DNA of 64,000 bases from [Anoxybacillus] calidus (GTDB lineage: Bacteria > Bacillota > Bacilli > Bacillales > Anoxybacillaceae). Position numbers and translations under genes: made by a program. Within the stretch, counting starts at the first letter, position 1; each line of letters starts with the position of its first letter. Below, in pieces: positions 35,428 to 44,071 of this stretch. A model generated the notes under the pieces. It worked only from the letters and a program-made list of their open reading frames with translations, did not search any database and was not told the origin of the DNA. The DNA lies in the NCBI RefSeq assembly GCF_013760845.1, contig NZ_JACDUU010000001.1:466082-530081 (forward strand), read 5' to 3'.

Positions 35428-36312
35428 ATGAGTTACGAAGGTTGGATTTTGCTGACAGGGTCTCTCGTTGGCATCAGTTGTGGGATTGTCGGCTGTTTTC
35501 TTATTTTGCGGAAGATGGCCATGCTTGCCGATGCCATTAGTCATACGGTGCTGCTTGGAATTGTTGGTGCCTATTTAATTAGCAATAGTTTAGAAGGAAT
35601 TTATATGCTCATTGGCGCGGCTATTGTTGGCATTTTGACGGCATTTTTCGTACAGTTGTTACATTCGAGCGGCGTTCAGTCTGATGCGGCGATCGGCGTC
35701 GTCTTTACTTCGCTCTTTGCCGTTGGCGTTATTCTTCTCTCCTTGTTTGCCGGCAAGGTGCATTTAGATACGGATCACGCCTTAATGGGGGAGATTACGT
35801 TTATCCCGTGGGACATTCTTGAAATAAACGGTATCAATCTAGGACCAAAAGCGGTTTGGATGCTTGGTGCCGTGTTGGTTTTTAATTTAATCATTATTTT
35901 TCTATTTTATAAAGAAATCAAAATTAGCTCCTTTGACCCTGATATGGCTGTGGCACTGGGGATTCCGGTTCTCTTGATTCATTACTTATTGATGGGAATG
36001 CTTTCGCTCACAACGGTTGCTTCCTTTGACGGCGTCGGTGCCATTTTAGTTGTGGCGATGCTCATTGTTCCCGGAGCAACAGCGTATTTGCTTACCGATA
36101 AGTTAAGCGTTATGTTAATCATCAGTGCAATTGTTGGCGTGCTTTCCGCCTTTGCCGGTTATTTCATTGCGACAATCTTTAACGTATCCATTTCCGGCTC
36201 GATGGCTGTAGCCGCAGGTGTCATCTTTGCGATCACCTTTGTGTTTTCACCAACCCACGGTCTTCTTTCACGATGGTTGGCGAGAAAACGGCTGCAAAAT
36301 AAATCGGCATAG
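35428..36312 (+). CDS. mntD: Manganese ABC transporter permease, second subunit
   Basis: A 294-residue ABC-3 family permease with about nine helices, including GCFLILRKMAMLADAISHTV near the N-terminus and FDGVGAILVVAMLIVPGATA in the second half. It starts four bases after mntC with GGAGGGAAG overlapping the mntC end, so the pair is coupled. It lacks the soluble tail of MntC. A terminator follows. Confidence 0.92.
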   Translation: MSYEGWILLTGSLVGISCGIVGCFLILRKMAMLADAISHTVLLGIVGAYLISNSLEGIYMLIGAAIVGILTAFFVQLLHSSGVQSDAAIGVVFTSLFAVGVILLSLFAGKVHLDTDHALMGEITFIPWDILEINGINLGPKAVWMLGAVLVFNLIIIFLFYKEIKISSFDPDMAVALGIPVLLIHYLLMGMLSLTTVASFDGVGAILVVAMLIVPGATAYLLTDKLSVMLIISAIVGVLSAFAGYFIATIFNVSISGSMAVAAGVIFAITFVFSPTHGLLSRWLARKRLQNKSA

Positions 36313-36319
36313 TTCTAAG

Positions 36320-36354
36320 AAAAGCTCAGCGGGTTCATCTGCTGAGCTTTTTAT
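36320..36354 (+). terminator. Intrinsic terminator of the mnt operon
   Basis: AAAAGCTCAGC and GCTGAGCTTTTT with a short loop directly after mntD. Confidence 0.9.
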
Positions 36355-36461
36355 CATAAACAATCCTGCCAACAGGCGGTTAAGTCGGAGTCGCTCTTAA
36401 CGTTAATGATGGCTTGTCTTGTGTGTAAAGTAAAATAAGGGACAGGCACACACCTGACCTT

Positions 36462-37262
36462 TCATTCGTTGAATTTGATCGTAAAAGCATCCTGATAAAG
36501 TTCAAACACCTGCTGTTTGGCAGCATTGCTTGTCTTCATATATTCGCTCAAAAAAACGGAAGCATTAGCTTCTAACACTTTTAATCCCGTAACGGTATGC
36601 AATACATCAATGGAACAAAACGTCAATTGTAATGCATTGGCGGCATTGATCGCCAATTTATGAAGTTCATTGACAAACGTTGCTGGCAAAAAGTCAAGCT
36701 CTCGTACTTTTGCCTGTCCGCCTGTTAAATTATGTTTCCATGAGCGCAACTTTTCCTTAGCAAACGACAATTTTGCTTCTCCTTTTAAAATAACAACCCG
36801 AAATTCGTAATTTGTCTCGTAGTAAGGAGATAATGACACATCGAGCTGTTTGGCGAAAAGTTGTGACATCCTATCTTTTAGCTGTGGGAGCGAATCGATT
36901 TTATAGACATCTTTCCCTTGCAGGCCGCTATCTGGTTTTATGACAAGTTGCGGACCATGAGCAAGGAAAAATTGCTTTGCTTTTACAAATGTGTCACCTG
37001 TTGAGTAAGCGGTGTTCGGATTCGGCAAAAAGGTATGTTCGACACAAGGCAGCCCTGCATTGGCCAAGACGGAGTAGGTTAGTGACTTGCTGTTAGCGAT
37101 ATTCGCTGCGGAAGTATTGTTTAAGCCTAAATCAACGTTGTACATTAGAAAAGTTTTTCCATCCTTTTGCGCGCGATAAACGATATGTTCTTCGATTTCA
37201 GTAAATTGCACTCCGCAAGATAGTCCTGCTTCTTGAATGAGAGAAAGAAAAGGCCGTTTCAT
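36462..37262 (-). CDS. ATP-grasp domain protein
   Basis: A 266-residue protein of the ATP-grasp superfamily, which joins carboxylates to amines or thiols using ATP. Seen here are LVIKPDSGLQGKDVYKI (ATP-binding lysine and glycine-rich loop, about residues 112-128), YEFRVVILKGEAKLSFAKEK, and the C-terminal metal site FCSIDVLHTVTGLKVLEANAS with an E-x-N pair. It resembles RimK- or YheC/D-like proteins, but the substrate is unknown. Three ATGs lie in a row; I use the third (37262), since AAGGAG is seven bases from it and only one from the first. Divergent from the MFS gene at 37502. Confidence 0.8.
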   Translation of the reverse strand: MKRPFLSLIQEAGLSCGVQFTEIEEHIVYRAQKDGKTFLMYNVDLGLNNTSAANIANSKSLTYSVLANAGLPCVEHTFLPNPNTAYSTGDTFVKAKQFFLAHGPQLVIKPDSGLQGKDVYKIDSLPQLKDRMSQLFAKQLDVSLSPYYETNYEFRVVILKGEAKLSFAKEKLRSWKHNLTGGQAKVRELDFLPATFVNELHKLAINAANALQLTFCSIDVLHTVTGLKVLEANASVFLSEYMKTSNAAKQQVFELYQDAFTIKFNE

Positions 37263-37501
37263 CATCATGCTCCTTAAACAAACTTAATGATTTGGTTTAC
37301 CACTATCGCCTCTCTTTGTCAACAAATGAATAAAGAAACAATGTTTCCGATTGATGGAAATAATGCCAGAAAAATGGTTGTTTCATAGAAAGAAAGAAAA
37401 GAAGTGTTTATAATATCATAGTGAAAGGGGAGTGAGCGCAAAAACAGACGGATGACGGCACACACGATGAATTATAGATTAAAAGAAACGAGGAAGCCAT
37501 C

Positions 37502-38779
37502 ATGAAAATAAGAGACTGGGATCGCAACTTAAAGGTACGTTTATTCGGCGAAGCGTTGATTCATATTACTTTTTGGATGTTTTTCCCGTTTATGACGATT
37601 TATTTTACTGATGCGTTCGGTAAAGACAAAGCTGGTTTTTTGCTGATTTTTTCGCAAGTGTTTTCTGTTGTTGCCAGCCTACTGGGCGGTTATTGCGCTG
37701 ACCGCTTCGGAAGAAAACGGATGATGGTGTTATCGGCATACGGGCAGGGGCTAGCCTTTTTCTTCTTTGCGCTCGCAAGTTCTCCTTGGTTCACTTCACC
37801 ATTTGTTGGATTTTTATGTTTTTCTTTAGCCGGCATTTTTGGGTCATTTTATTGGCCGGCAAGTCAGGCGATGGTGGCCGATGTTGTACCGGAAGAAGAC
37901 CGCAGCAGCGTTTTTGCTGTTTTTTATACATCGATGAATATTGCTGTTGTCATCGGTCCGATGATTGGTGGAATTTTTTATGAGGAGCATCGCTTTGAAT
38001 TATTATTAGCAGCAGGAGTTTCTTGTGTGCTGTTGGCAACGATTTTGGTGAAAATGCTTCGGGAAACGGTGCCTTTCTACTCGATTGAAAGCGATGGCAG
38101 CATGAAATGGTACCAGTTTTTACGTGAGCAGATTCGCAGCTATGGTATCATTATTCGTGATAAAACGTTTTTGTTATTTATTGTCGCGGGAATTCTTGTC
38201 GGGCAGACGATGATGCAGCTTGATTTATTAATTCCTGTCTATACAAAAGAGGTTGTCGAGAAGCAAACGTTATTCTCGATTGGGGCTTATTCTGTGCTCT
38301 TAAGCGGTGAAAAAGCGTTTGGGCTGTTGATTTCAGAAAATGGCTTGCTTGTTGCTTTATTTACCGTGTGGGTAACAAAGTGGATGTCTCATTACCGGGA
38401 ACGTTCTGTGTTCATTTGGTCTTCGATTATTTATGGCATTTCCATTATGATGTTCGGACAGACGACAAACATTTGGGGACTAATCATCGCAATGGCTGTG
38501 TTTACTTTTGCAGAGCTGATGACTGCTGGTATCCAGCAAACGTTTATTTCTAAGCTCGCACCGGAAGAAATGCGCGGACAATATTTTGCCGCTGCAAGCT
38601 TGCGCTGGACGATTGGGCGGACGATTGCGCCTCTCTCCATCACGATAACGGTTTGGCTTAGCTATCAATGGACATTTCTCATTCTTAGTGTGCTCGCCTT
38701 TTTCAGTGCCTTCATTTATTCCATCATGTTTCAGCGATTTGAAAAACAGCAAGCAAAAAAGACGGTACCGCAGATGTAA
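37502..38779 (+). CDS. MFS transporter (MdtG/YttB-like)
   Basis: A 425-residue 12-helix major facilitator. The loop 2-3 motif GGYCADRFGRKRMMVL matches the antiporter-type G-x-x-x-D-R-x-G-R-K consensus. YWPASQAMVADVVPEEDRS and GPMIGGIFYE belong to the drug:H+ antiporter group (DHA1). It probably exports a drug-like compound; substrate unknown. An AACGAGGAAG ribosome site lies before the ATG. It is transcribed away from the ATP-grasp gene and is followed closely by the histidine phosphatase gene. Confidence 0.85.
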   Translation: MKIRDWDRNLKVRLFGEALIHITFWMFFPFMTIYFTDAFGKDKAGFLLIFSQVFSVVASLLGGYCADRFGRKRMMVLSAYGQGLAFFFFALASSPWFTSPFVGFLCFSLAGIFGSFYWPASQAMVADVVPEEDRSSVFAVFYTSMNIAVVIGPMIGGIFYEEHRFELLLAAGVSCVLLATILVKMLRETVPFYSIESDGSMKWYQFLREQIRSYGIIIRDKTFLLFIVAGILVGQTMMQLDLLIPVYTKEVVEKQTLFSIGAYSVLLSGEKAFGLLISENGLLVALFTVWVTKWMSHYRERSVFIWSSIIYGISIMMFGQTTNIWGLIIAMAVFTFAELMTAGIQQTFISKLAPEEMRGQYFAAASLRWTIGRTIAPLSITITVWLSYQWTFLILSVLAFFSAFIYSIMFQRFEKQQAKKTVPQM

Positions 38780-38828
38780 ATCATATATAATGAAATGGTG
38801 AACACCTTTTTGTTTTCGGAGGGGGATA

Positions 38829-39389
38829 ATGGAAATTACTCTCATTCGTCACGGGAAATCACAGTGGCGGCAAAGCGGTTGGTTGTCACCCACCGAGTTT
38901 GCAGAGTGGGTTAAAGCGTACGATTTACATGGAGTGTCGGAAGATGATGACATTCCTCAGATTACATTCGAGAAGGTAAAGAAAGCAAATTGGTTAGTGG
39001 CAAGTTCTTTGCCTCGGGCGATTCATTCAGCGAATTTGCTTAAACCGACGTGTCCGACGGAAGTTAATCATCTGTTCCGTGAAGTAGAAATGCCCGTTCC
39101 ATTTATCTATCTGCCTTTGAAACTGCCAATCAATATCTGGCTGATCATGGCTAGAATGTTTTGGCTATGCGGTTATGCAAGGAATGTAGAATCTTATCAC
39201 GAAGCAAAGCAACGGGCTAAACTGGCAGCCGATCAATTATGTAAATATGCCAAGGAGCACGGTCGTATTGTCGTTGTCGGACACGGATGGTTTAACCGCT
39301 TGCTTGGGAGAGAACTGAAGCAAAGACAATGGAATTTAGAAAGGGATCAAAGCTTTCGTCATTGGCAGGCGGTAACTTATAAGAAATGA
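38829..39389 (+). CDS. Histidine phosphatase family protein
   Basis: A 186-residue phosphoglycerate-mutase-like phosphatase. The catalytic histidine is in LIRHGKSQW (H8), the arginine in SSLPRAIHSA, and the second histidine in VVVGHGWFNRLLG. The middle lid region is short. Substrates range from sugar phosphates to small metabolites; none can be assigned. GGAGGGGG precedes the ATG. It is about 50 bases after the MFS gene and may share its transcript. Confidence 0.85.
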   Translation: MEITLIRHGKSQWRQSGWLSPTEFAEWVKAYDLHGVSEDDDIPQITFEKVKKANWLVASSLPRAIHSANLLKPTCPTEVNHLFREVEMPVPFIYLPLKLPINIWLIMARMFWLCGYARNVESYHEAKQRAKLAADQLCKYAKEHGRIVVVGHGWFNRLLGRELKQRQWNLERDQSFRHWQAVTYKK

Positions 39390-39520
39390 CAGGCAGGCAG
39401 AAGCATTGGTAAATATACATGGTCGTTTATCGTTTCGCTAACATATTTTCCCTAGATACGTAATAAAGATGAACTAGATTATCATCAGGGGATTTTTACC
39501 AACAAGAGAGGGGAAGTTAG

Positions 39521-40330
39521 GTGAAAGAGACTACGACACATGAAACAAATACCGATGAAATCATGTCTGCTTGTAACGTTTCTGAACAAACGGATGAGGA
39601 AGCGATTCTTCTCGCTGATGGTGAGCAAGTTCGTGTTCAATCTGCAAGGACACGTTATGATAAGCATAGTGAAGTACGACTGGAAGAAAAGCAACATCGA
39701 ACATATTTTTATAGAATTCTTTTTCTCATCGTTATTGTGATGATCATTGGCTATGGGGTTTTAAAGGGGTACGGAATGATGAAAACATATGGCGGGAGAG
39801 AAGTGACGATTGAGCGCTTTGCCGAAGCGTTAGAAGAGAAGGATCTTCCCGAGTTGAAAAAATACATTCGCGTTCCTGATTCCGCCATACATGTGAACGA
39901 AAAAAACTTACAGCCGCTCTTTACCTATTTAGATGAGCATCCAGATGGCTATAAAAAAATTCGCGATGAACTGGAAAAGCAAGATGACAAAGAGCGTGTT
40001 TATATTAAAGGTTTGACATCAGAACCGCCGATCTTTCTCATGAGAGTTTATGAGAAGCATTTCTTTCTTTTTAACCAATATGTATTTGAACCAGCAGTCT
40101 ACTCGTTAATCGTTCATGTCCAAGGAAAAAATGTGGTGTTATACGTTAACGGGAAAAAGGTTTACAAAACAGAGTCAGAAATGTTTTCCGGAAAGATTGG
40201 TTCCTATTTGCCGGGTATTTATGAAATCACGGCTGTCAAGAAAGAGGGAGACAAAAAGAAGAAGCAAAGAAAAGAGATTGTGCTATTTGGTGGACCAAAA
40301 GCACAATCCGTTTCATTTACATTTAAGTAG
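39521..40330 (+). CDS. YvbJ/TcaA-like membrane-anchored protein
   Basis: A 269-residue protein. The first 65 residues are acidic and soluble; a single membrane helix follows (FYRILFLIVIVMIIGYGVL, about 67-85). The extracytoplasmic part contains TIERFAEALEEKDLPELKKY, like the repeated domain of TcaA and B. subtilis YvbJ, and an Ig-like end (GSYLPGIYEITAVKK). TcaA-type proteins influence teicoplanin susceptibility and cell-wall traits. The usual N-terminal zinc ribbon is missing. The start is GTG 39521 after GAGGGGAAG. A palindromic repeat begins one base after its stop. Confidence 0.72.
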   Translation: MKETTTHETNTDEIMSACNVSEQTDEEAILLADGEQVRVQSARTRYDKHSEVRLEEKQHRTYFYRILFLIVIVMIIGYGVLKGYGMMKTYGGREVTIERFAEALEEKDLPELKKYIRVPDSAIHVNEKNLQPLFTYLDEHPDGYKKIRDELEKQDDKERVYIKGLTSEPPIFLMRVYEKHFFLFNQYVFEPAVYSLIVHVQGKNVVLYVNGKKVYKTESEMFSGKIGSYLPGIYEITAVKKEGDKKKKQRKEIVLFGGPKAQSVSFTFK

Positions 40331-40446
40331 GAGGCTGACGAAAAAGAAAGTGCCAGACCCCACAACACAATATATAGGACATAATAAATAACTATATATT
40401 GTGAAACGCACGTGAGGTCAGACACTGATGGATCAGCCTCTTTTCT
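40331..40446 (+). repeat. Intergenic palindromic element, copy C
   Basis: About 110 bp from GAGGCTGA to TCAGCCTC plus TTTTC, sitting between two convergent genes. Inner arms CACAATATATAG and CTATATATTGTG form a second, nested stem. Boxes AAGTGCCAGACCCCACAAC and GTGAGGTCAGACACTGATGG match the other copies. Confidence 0.8.
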
Positions 40447-40456
40447 TATTTCATAT

Positions 40457-41125
40457 TTAATATTCAAAAATGGCTTGGACGGTTGCTTTGATGACGATGT
40501 CTTGTGTTTGAATCGGAGGGGCGCTTTGTTCCGCTAAGACCATTGTTTTGCCTGCAAATATTGGCTGTGGTAGTGCAGCAATTTCCTCTTTTATCTTCAG
40601 CGGGATGGTTTGAACGGGAATACCGAGAGTTCGGCCGAGAATGACAGCTTTTTCGACTGCATTCCGAATCGCATCGGCTAAGGCGTACTCGTAATATAGA
40701 TCCGGATTCGAAAGTTGGAATTGGATATTGCGCGCAATATTAGCGCCGTTTGCGACAGCAGTTTCATAGATGTTTCCCGCTTTACTGACATCTTTTACAG
40801 TAATATCAAAAATGTGTTCCACTTCGTATCCGACTAACGATGATGTTCCATCTTTATATTCGTATTTTGGATAAATTGAAAATGACGCGGTGTCGATCTC
40901 CTCGTCTTTAATCCCAATTAATTTTAGTGCCTGAATCATATTATTGGCTCGTGCTGCATTTTCCGATAAGGCTTGACTGACGATTTTATTCTCTGTACGA
41001 ATGCCAAGGGTAATGGTCACCGTATCTGGTTTCACTGTTATTGTCCCTTGACCGGTTACCGTCATCGTTCGCTGTTTTGATACATGATGGTAGGCGGAAA
41101 CATGCTGGCTGTCCCAATCATACAT
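40457..41125 (-). CDS. SIMPL-domain (DUF541) protein
   Basis: A 222-residue protein filled by the SIMPL/DUF541 domain: MTVTGQGTITVKPDTVTITL (about 21-40), FSIYPKYEY, GYEVEHIFDI and AVILGRTLGIPV. E. coli YggE and mammalian SIMPL belong here; the bacterial proteins are linked to oxidative stress or outer-surface functions, but the biochemical role is not settled. Unlike many members it has no signal peptide. GAAAGGAG lies before the ATG. It follows the 48-residue gene at 41144-41290 by 18 bases, so the two form an operon. Confidence 0.85.
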   Translation of the reverse strand: MYDWDSQHVSAYHHVSKQRTMTVTGQGTITVKPDTVTITLGIRTENKIVSQALSENAARANNMIQALKLIGIKDEEIDTASFSIYPKYEYKDGTSSLVGYEVEHIFDITVKDVSKAGNIYETAVANGANIARNIQFQLSNPDLYYEYALADAIRNAVEKAVILGRTLGIPVQTIPLKIKEEIAALPQPIFAGKTMVLAEQSAPPIQTQDIVIKATVQAIFEY

Positions 41126-41143
41126 AAAAGCCCACTCCTTTCA

Positions 41144-41290
41144 TCATGCCGCTTTATTGTCGTCATCTTCCTCTGTATATTGACGTTTCAACTCCCAATA
41201 ATACACTTTAGGCAGACCAAAAAAATACCAATATTCTTTTACCAATGTCATGCCAACGAAATAGAGCATCTGCCAGTCTATCTGTTTCAT
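41144..41290 (-). CDS. Short hypothetical protein upstream of the SIMPL gene (48 residues)
   Basis: An uncalled short gene, found by reading the minus strand upstream of the SIMPL gene. It has a good ribosome site (AAAGGAGATGAGG), ATG at 41290 and a stop at 41144. The product begins MKQIDWQMLYFVGMTLVKEY, is rich in aromatic residues (WYFFGLPKVYYWELKRQY) and ends in an acidic tail (TEEDDDNKAA). One amphipathic or membrane-touching helix is likely. It probably shares a transcript with the SIMPL gene. Function unknown; no family recognised. Confidence 0.6.
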   Translation of the reverse strand: MKQIDWQMLYFVGMTLVKEYWYFFGLPKVYYWELKRQYTEEDDDNKAA

Positions 41291-41482
41291 CGTTCCTCAT
41301 CTCCTTTAAACACACAGTCTTTGTAAAACATATTCGGCAGATAAGTTGTCTTATGATGGCTCAATTGGTTATGCTAAAAATACAAGATATAATTTTTTCA
41401 TCGGATGAAACTAAATATCGAGTCATACGTAAAAAAGTAGACAAGCGGTTCTTTATATAAAAGATGCAGGAAGGGATGAAAC

Positions 41483-42154
41483 ATGCGGAAGGTGTTAAGA
41501 ACACTTTGGCGGCTGTTCGTTTCATGGAATATTGGTTTAATTGGTGCCATTATTGTCTTTTTCGTTTTTGACTATCAGTTTTTTCTTTCCTTTTTATCAG
41601 GAACAGCGTTAATGGTTATAACGTCGGCTTACATGAAGCGAAAAGCGGATAAAGTTGTTACGAGTGATCTTTTAAAAGAAGAAAAAGATTATATACGCAG
41701 CGAGTTGAAAGAAGCGGACAAGAAAATAAAACGAATTGGCCGGGCACGGTTTAAAGTTCGTTCCTTAGTCACATGGAATCAAATTTCCCGCATTTATGCA
41801 GCTTCGCAAAAAATATTAGCTGCGGTAGAACAAGATCCGCGCCGGTTTCGCGCAGCCCAGTCATTTTTTATTACGACATTGGATTCTGCCGTTACAATGA
41901 TTGAAAAATATATTTATTTAGTTCGCCAGCCTGTGCGCAGCCAAGAGATGAACGAGGCGATTCGCAATGCAGAAGGGCTTCTTGGGGAGCTGGCGGCATC
42001 AACGGAACAAGAATTGTTGCGCATTCTCTCGGATGACGTGTTTGATTTAGATGTGGAGATAAAGATGTTAAAACAGGCGTTAGAGCAACCAAAAGAGCAA
42101 AACGTATTCCATTGGCAAAGAGACAAGGAGGAACGGTATGAAAGAATTCGATAA
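41483..42154 (+). CDS. XpaC-like protein (5-bromo-4-chloroindolyl phosphate hydrolysis family)
   Basis: A 223-residue protein with two N-terminal membrane helices (about 12-29 and 31-46) and a long, charged, helical cytoplasmic part rich in coiled coil (LKEEKDYIRSELKEADKKI). It corresponds to XpaC of B. subtilis, which sits before yaaN (TelA family) exactly as here. The name comes from an indirect phenotype; the true function is unknown. AGGAAGGG precedes the ATG. Its 3' end overlaps the next start by 17 bases, so the two products are coupled and probably interact. Confidence 0.82.
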   Translation: MRKVLRTLWRLFVSWNIGLIGAIIVFFVFDYQFFLSFLSGTALMVITSAYMKRKADKVVTSDLLKEEKDYIRSELKEADKKIKRIGRARFKVRSLVTWNQISRIYAASQKILAAVEQDPRRFRAAQSFFITTLDSAVTMIEKYIYLVRQPVRSQEMNEAIRNAEGLLGELAASTEQELLRILSDDVFDLDVEIKMLKQALEQPKEQNVFHWQRDKEERYERIR

Positions 42155-43313
42155 TCATGCATTCAATGGGAAGACGGATCAAGAACTTTGGACAAGTTCG
42201 GTTGATTCGCTCTTAGCCAATCCTTTCGCTGCACCGAATGCTTCTTCTTTTGAGCAAACGCAGCCACCTAAACTCATTGATACATTGAAGCCAGAGCATA
42301 AAGAAAAAGCGCTTCAGCTTGCTCAGCAAATTGACCCGAAGAATCAGCAGGCGATTATTCAATATGGGGTGGCTGCCCAAGCGGAATTATCAAAGTTTTC
42401 GCATTCTATTTTGAGCCATGTACAAACGAAAGATGCGGGACCGGTGGGTGAAATCATTAGCGAACTCATGGGGAAAATTAAAGAAGTCAACCCGGATGAT
42501 TTCATGAAGACAAAGGGAGGCATTTTTTCCCGGCTGTTCAACTCAATGTCCAAATCGATCCAAGGCATTATCTCAAAATATCAAAAAATTGGCGTAGAAA
42601 TTGATAAGATCGCCGATCAGCTGGAAAAACACCGACAAATGCTCTTTCGTGACATTATGATGTTAGAAACATTGTATGAGAAAAATAAAGAATATTTTGA
42701 TGCGCTCAATATTTATATAGCCGCTGCGGAAATGAAGCTGGAAGAATTGCAGACAAAAACGATCCCGGAATTAAAAGCAAAGGCAGAACGTTCAGGCAGC
42801 CAAATGGATATTCAAGAAGTCAACGATTTGCTTCAATTTGCTGACCGTTTAGAAAAACGTATCCATGATTTGAAATTAAGCAGACAAATCACGATTCAAA
42901 CGGCGCCGCAAATTCGTATGATTCAACATATGAATCAAACATTGGTGGAGCGCATTCAATCGTCTATTTTAACAGCGGTGCCGCTTTGGAAAAACCAAAT
43001 CGTCATCGCCCTTACGTTATTCCGCCAGAAAAAAGCGGTCGAAGCGCAAAAACAAGTGACGAAAACAACGAATGACCTGCTGCTTCGTAATTCGGAAATG
43101 TTAAAAATGAATACAATTGAAGTCGCTAAGGAAAACGAGCGGGGGCTTGTCGATATTGAAACGCTGAAGAAAACGCAAGAAAATTTAATTGCGACTTTAG
43201 AAGAAACGTTAAAAATCCAACATGAAGGCCGGATCAAACGCCAGCAGGTCGAGCAGGAATTAATCCATATGGAAGAACAGCTAAAAGAAAAGTTAATGTC
43301 GATGAGAAAGTGA
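42138..43313 (+). CDS. TelA-family toxic-anion-resistance-like protein
   Basis: A 391-residue, almost entirely alpha-helical cytoplasmic protein of the TelA/KlaA family (B. subtilis YaaN). Family blocks seen include IEIDKIADQLEKHRQMLFRD-like text near residues 153-172, YIAAAEMKLEELQ and the C-terminal LVDIETLKKTQENLIATLEE. TelA proteins are linked to tellurite resistance and cell-envelope stress, often with terD clusters; none is present here. The overlap with the XpaC-like gene shows coupling. A palindromic repeat follows the stop by about 17 bases. Confidence 0.88.
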   Translation: MKEFDNHAFNGKTDQELWTSSVDSLLANPFAAPNASSFEQTQPPKLIDTLKPEHKEKALQLAQQIDPKNQQAIIQYGVAAQAELSKFSHSILSHVQTKDAGPVGEIISELMGKIKEVNPDDFMKTKGGIFSRLFNSMSKSIQGIISKYQKIGVEIDKIADQLEKHRQMLFRDIMMLETLYEKNKEYFDALNIYIAAAEMKLEELQTKTIPELKAKAERSGSQMDIQEVNDLLQFADRLEKRIHDLKLSRQITIQTAPQIRMIQHMNQTLVERIQSSILTAVPLWKNQIVIALTLFRQKKAVEAQKQVTKTTNDLLLRNSEMLKMNTIEVAKENERGLVDIETLKKTQENLIATLEETLKIQHEGRIKRQQVEQELIHMEEQLKEKLMSMRK

Positions 43314-43330
43314 GCGGATGTTGTGGCAAA

Positions 43331-43442
43331 AAGAGACTGTCGCTAAAATAAATGGGCAGACCTCACAACCAACAATAAACCGTACATCTATATATGATGA
43401 ATGACGTGTGAGGTCGAGCCTGTATGAATGAGACAGTCTCTT
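43331..43442 (+). repeat. Intergenic palindromic element, copy D (diverged)
   Basis: About 112 bp between AAGAGACTGTC and GACAGTCTCTT, at a convergent gene pair. Inner boxes GCAGACCTCACAACC and GTGTGAGGTCGAGCCTGTATG are recognisable. The outer stem is changed on both arms (GACTGTC/GACAGTC instead of GGCTGAC/GTCAGCC), that is, with compensatory substitutions. Confidence 0.72.
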
Positions 43443-43449
43443 GATTCCA

Positions 43450-43917
43450 TTATTCATTTTTATCGTGCTTTTTTAAATCATGAATATCTTCTTCTTGGGC
43501 AAATTCGGTTTGCAGACGATTCAATGCCACATTGTCTTCGTTAAAGTACTGCACCTCATTTTGATGATGGGCGAGGACACGGTTTTCCATGTAGGCATGG
43601 AATAACGCTTCGCCGAGGGCGATAAAAATCGCCGCAAATAACGAAGCAAGGATAAGGTTGGCTGGCGTTCCCTGAACGAAAAATTGGCTGAATAGCCATA
43701 TGCCGGCAGTAAGCATAACAAAATCAGCGATGGTGGCAATTAAATTTCCAAAGCGAGGCAAGATGAACAAGTCGCCGATAACATATGTTGCTAGCGTAAT
43801 GACTAAGCTTATTAATGTAATTTCTGAAAACAAGGCGGTGCTAAAAATCGTTAAAACGGAAAATAACACAATGGATGTGAGAACTAGTTTAATTCCTAAT
43901 GCCATTATATGTCTCAT
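43450..43917 (-). CDS. DUF2512 family membrane protein (YndM-like)
   Basis: A 155-residue protein with four membrane helices (about residues 6-24, 28-46, 54-74, 81-105) and a charged C-terminal tail (DDLKKHDKNE-type). The order MRHIMALGIKL, VIGDLFILPRFGN, GEALFHAYMENRVL is that of DUF2512. I start at ATG 43917, nine bases after AAAAAGGA; in-frame TTG 43941 and ATG 43929 lack ribosome sites. It sits 25 bases after the 42-residue gene at 43943-44071 on the same strand. Role unknown; common in spore formers. Confidence 0.82.
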   Translation of the reverse strand: MRHIMALGIKLVLTSIVLFSVLTIFSTALFSEITLISLVITLATYVIGDLFILPRFGNLIATIADFVMLTAGIWLFSQFFVQGTPANLILASLFAAIFIALGEALFHAYMENRVLAHHQNEVQYFNEDNVALNRLQTEFAQEEDIHDLKKHDKNE

Positions 43918-43942
43918 TGTCGCAATCATCCTTTTTATCAAA

Positions 43943-44071
43943 TTATTCTGCTGGTCGGTTTGGCCCCTCTAATTTTTTGTCCCCAAAACCAGGCTTTTGT
44001 TCAAAATCTCGCTCATCTTGTCGGTCTTTCATTTGTTGCTCCAAGCTTCGCTCATCTTTTCGTTTTCCCAT
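43943..44071 (-). CDS. Short, highly charged hypothetical protein (42 residues)
   Basis: A short uncalled gene just upstream of the DUF2512 gene. AAAGGA precedes ATG 44071, with an overlapping ATG nine bases upstream. The product begins MGKRKDERSLEQQMKDRQDE and ends PGFGDKKLEGPNRPAE. It is almost free of hydrophobic residues, with a D-E-R repeat (KDERSLEQQ, QDERDFEQK), and so is probably disordered, like several small spore-associated proteins. That resemblance is loose. It is likely cotranscribed with the DUF2512 gene. Confidence 0.58.
   Translation of the reverse strand: MGKRKDERSLEQQMKDRQDERDFEQKPGFGDKKLEGPNRPAE

Noticed and set aside
36438-36463. GGGACAGGCACACACCTGACC as another palindromic-element copy
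   Set aside because: It shares a few words but not the ordered boxes or outer stem; too short to include.
36462-37262. ATP-grasp protein as a mobile or defence gene
   Set aside because: No toxin, peptide precursor or mobile element lies beside it, and it is set among ordinary housekeeping genes.
40331-40446. Palindromic elements considered as CRISPR repeats or transposon ends
   Set aside because: Copies are far apart, not in an array with unique spacers, contain no transposase gene, and no constant target-site duplication could be seen.
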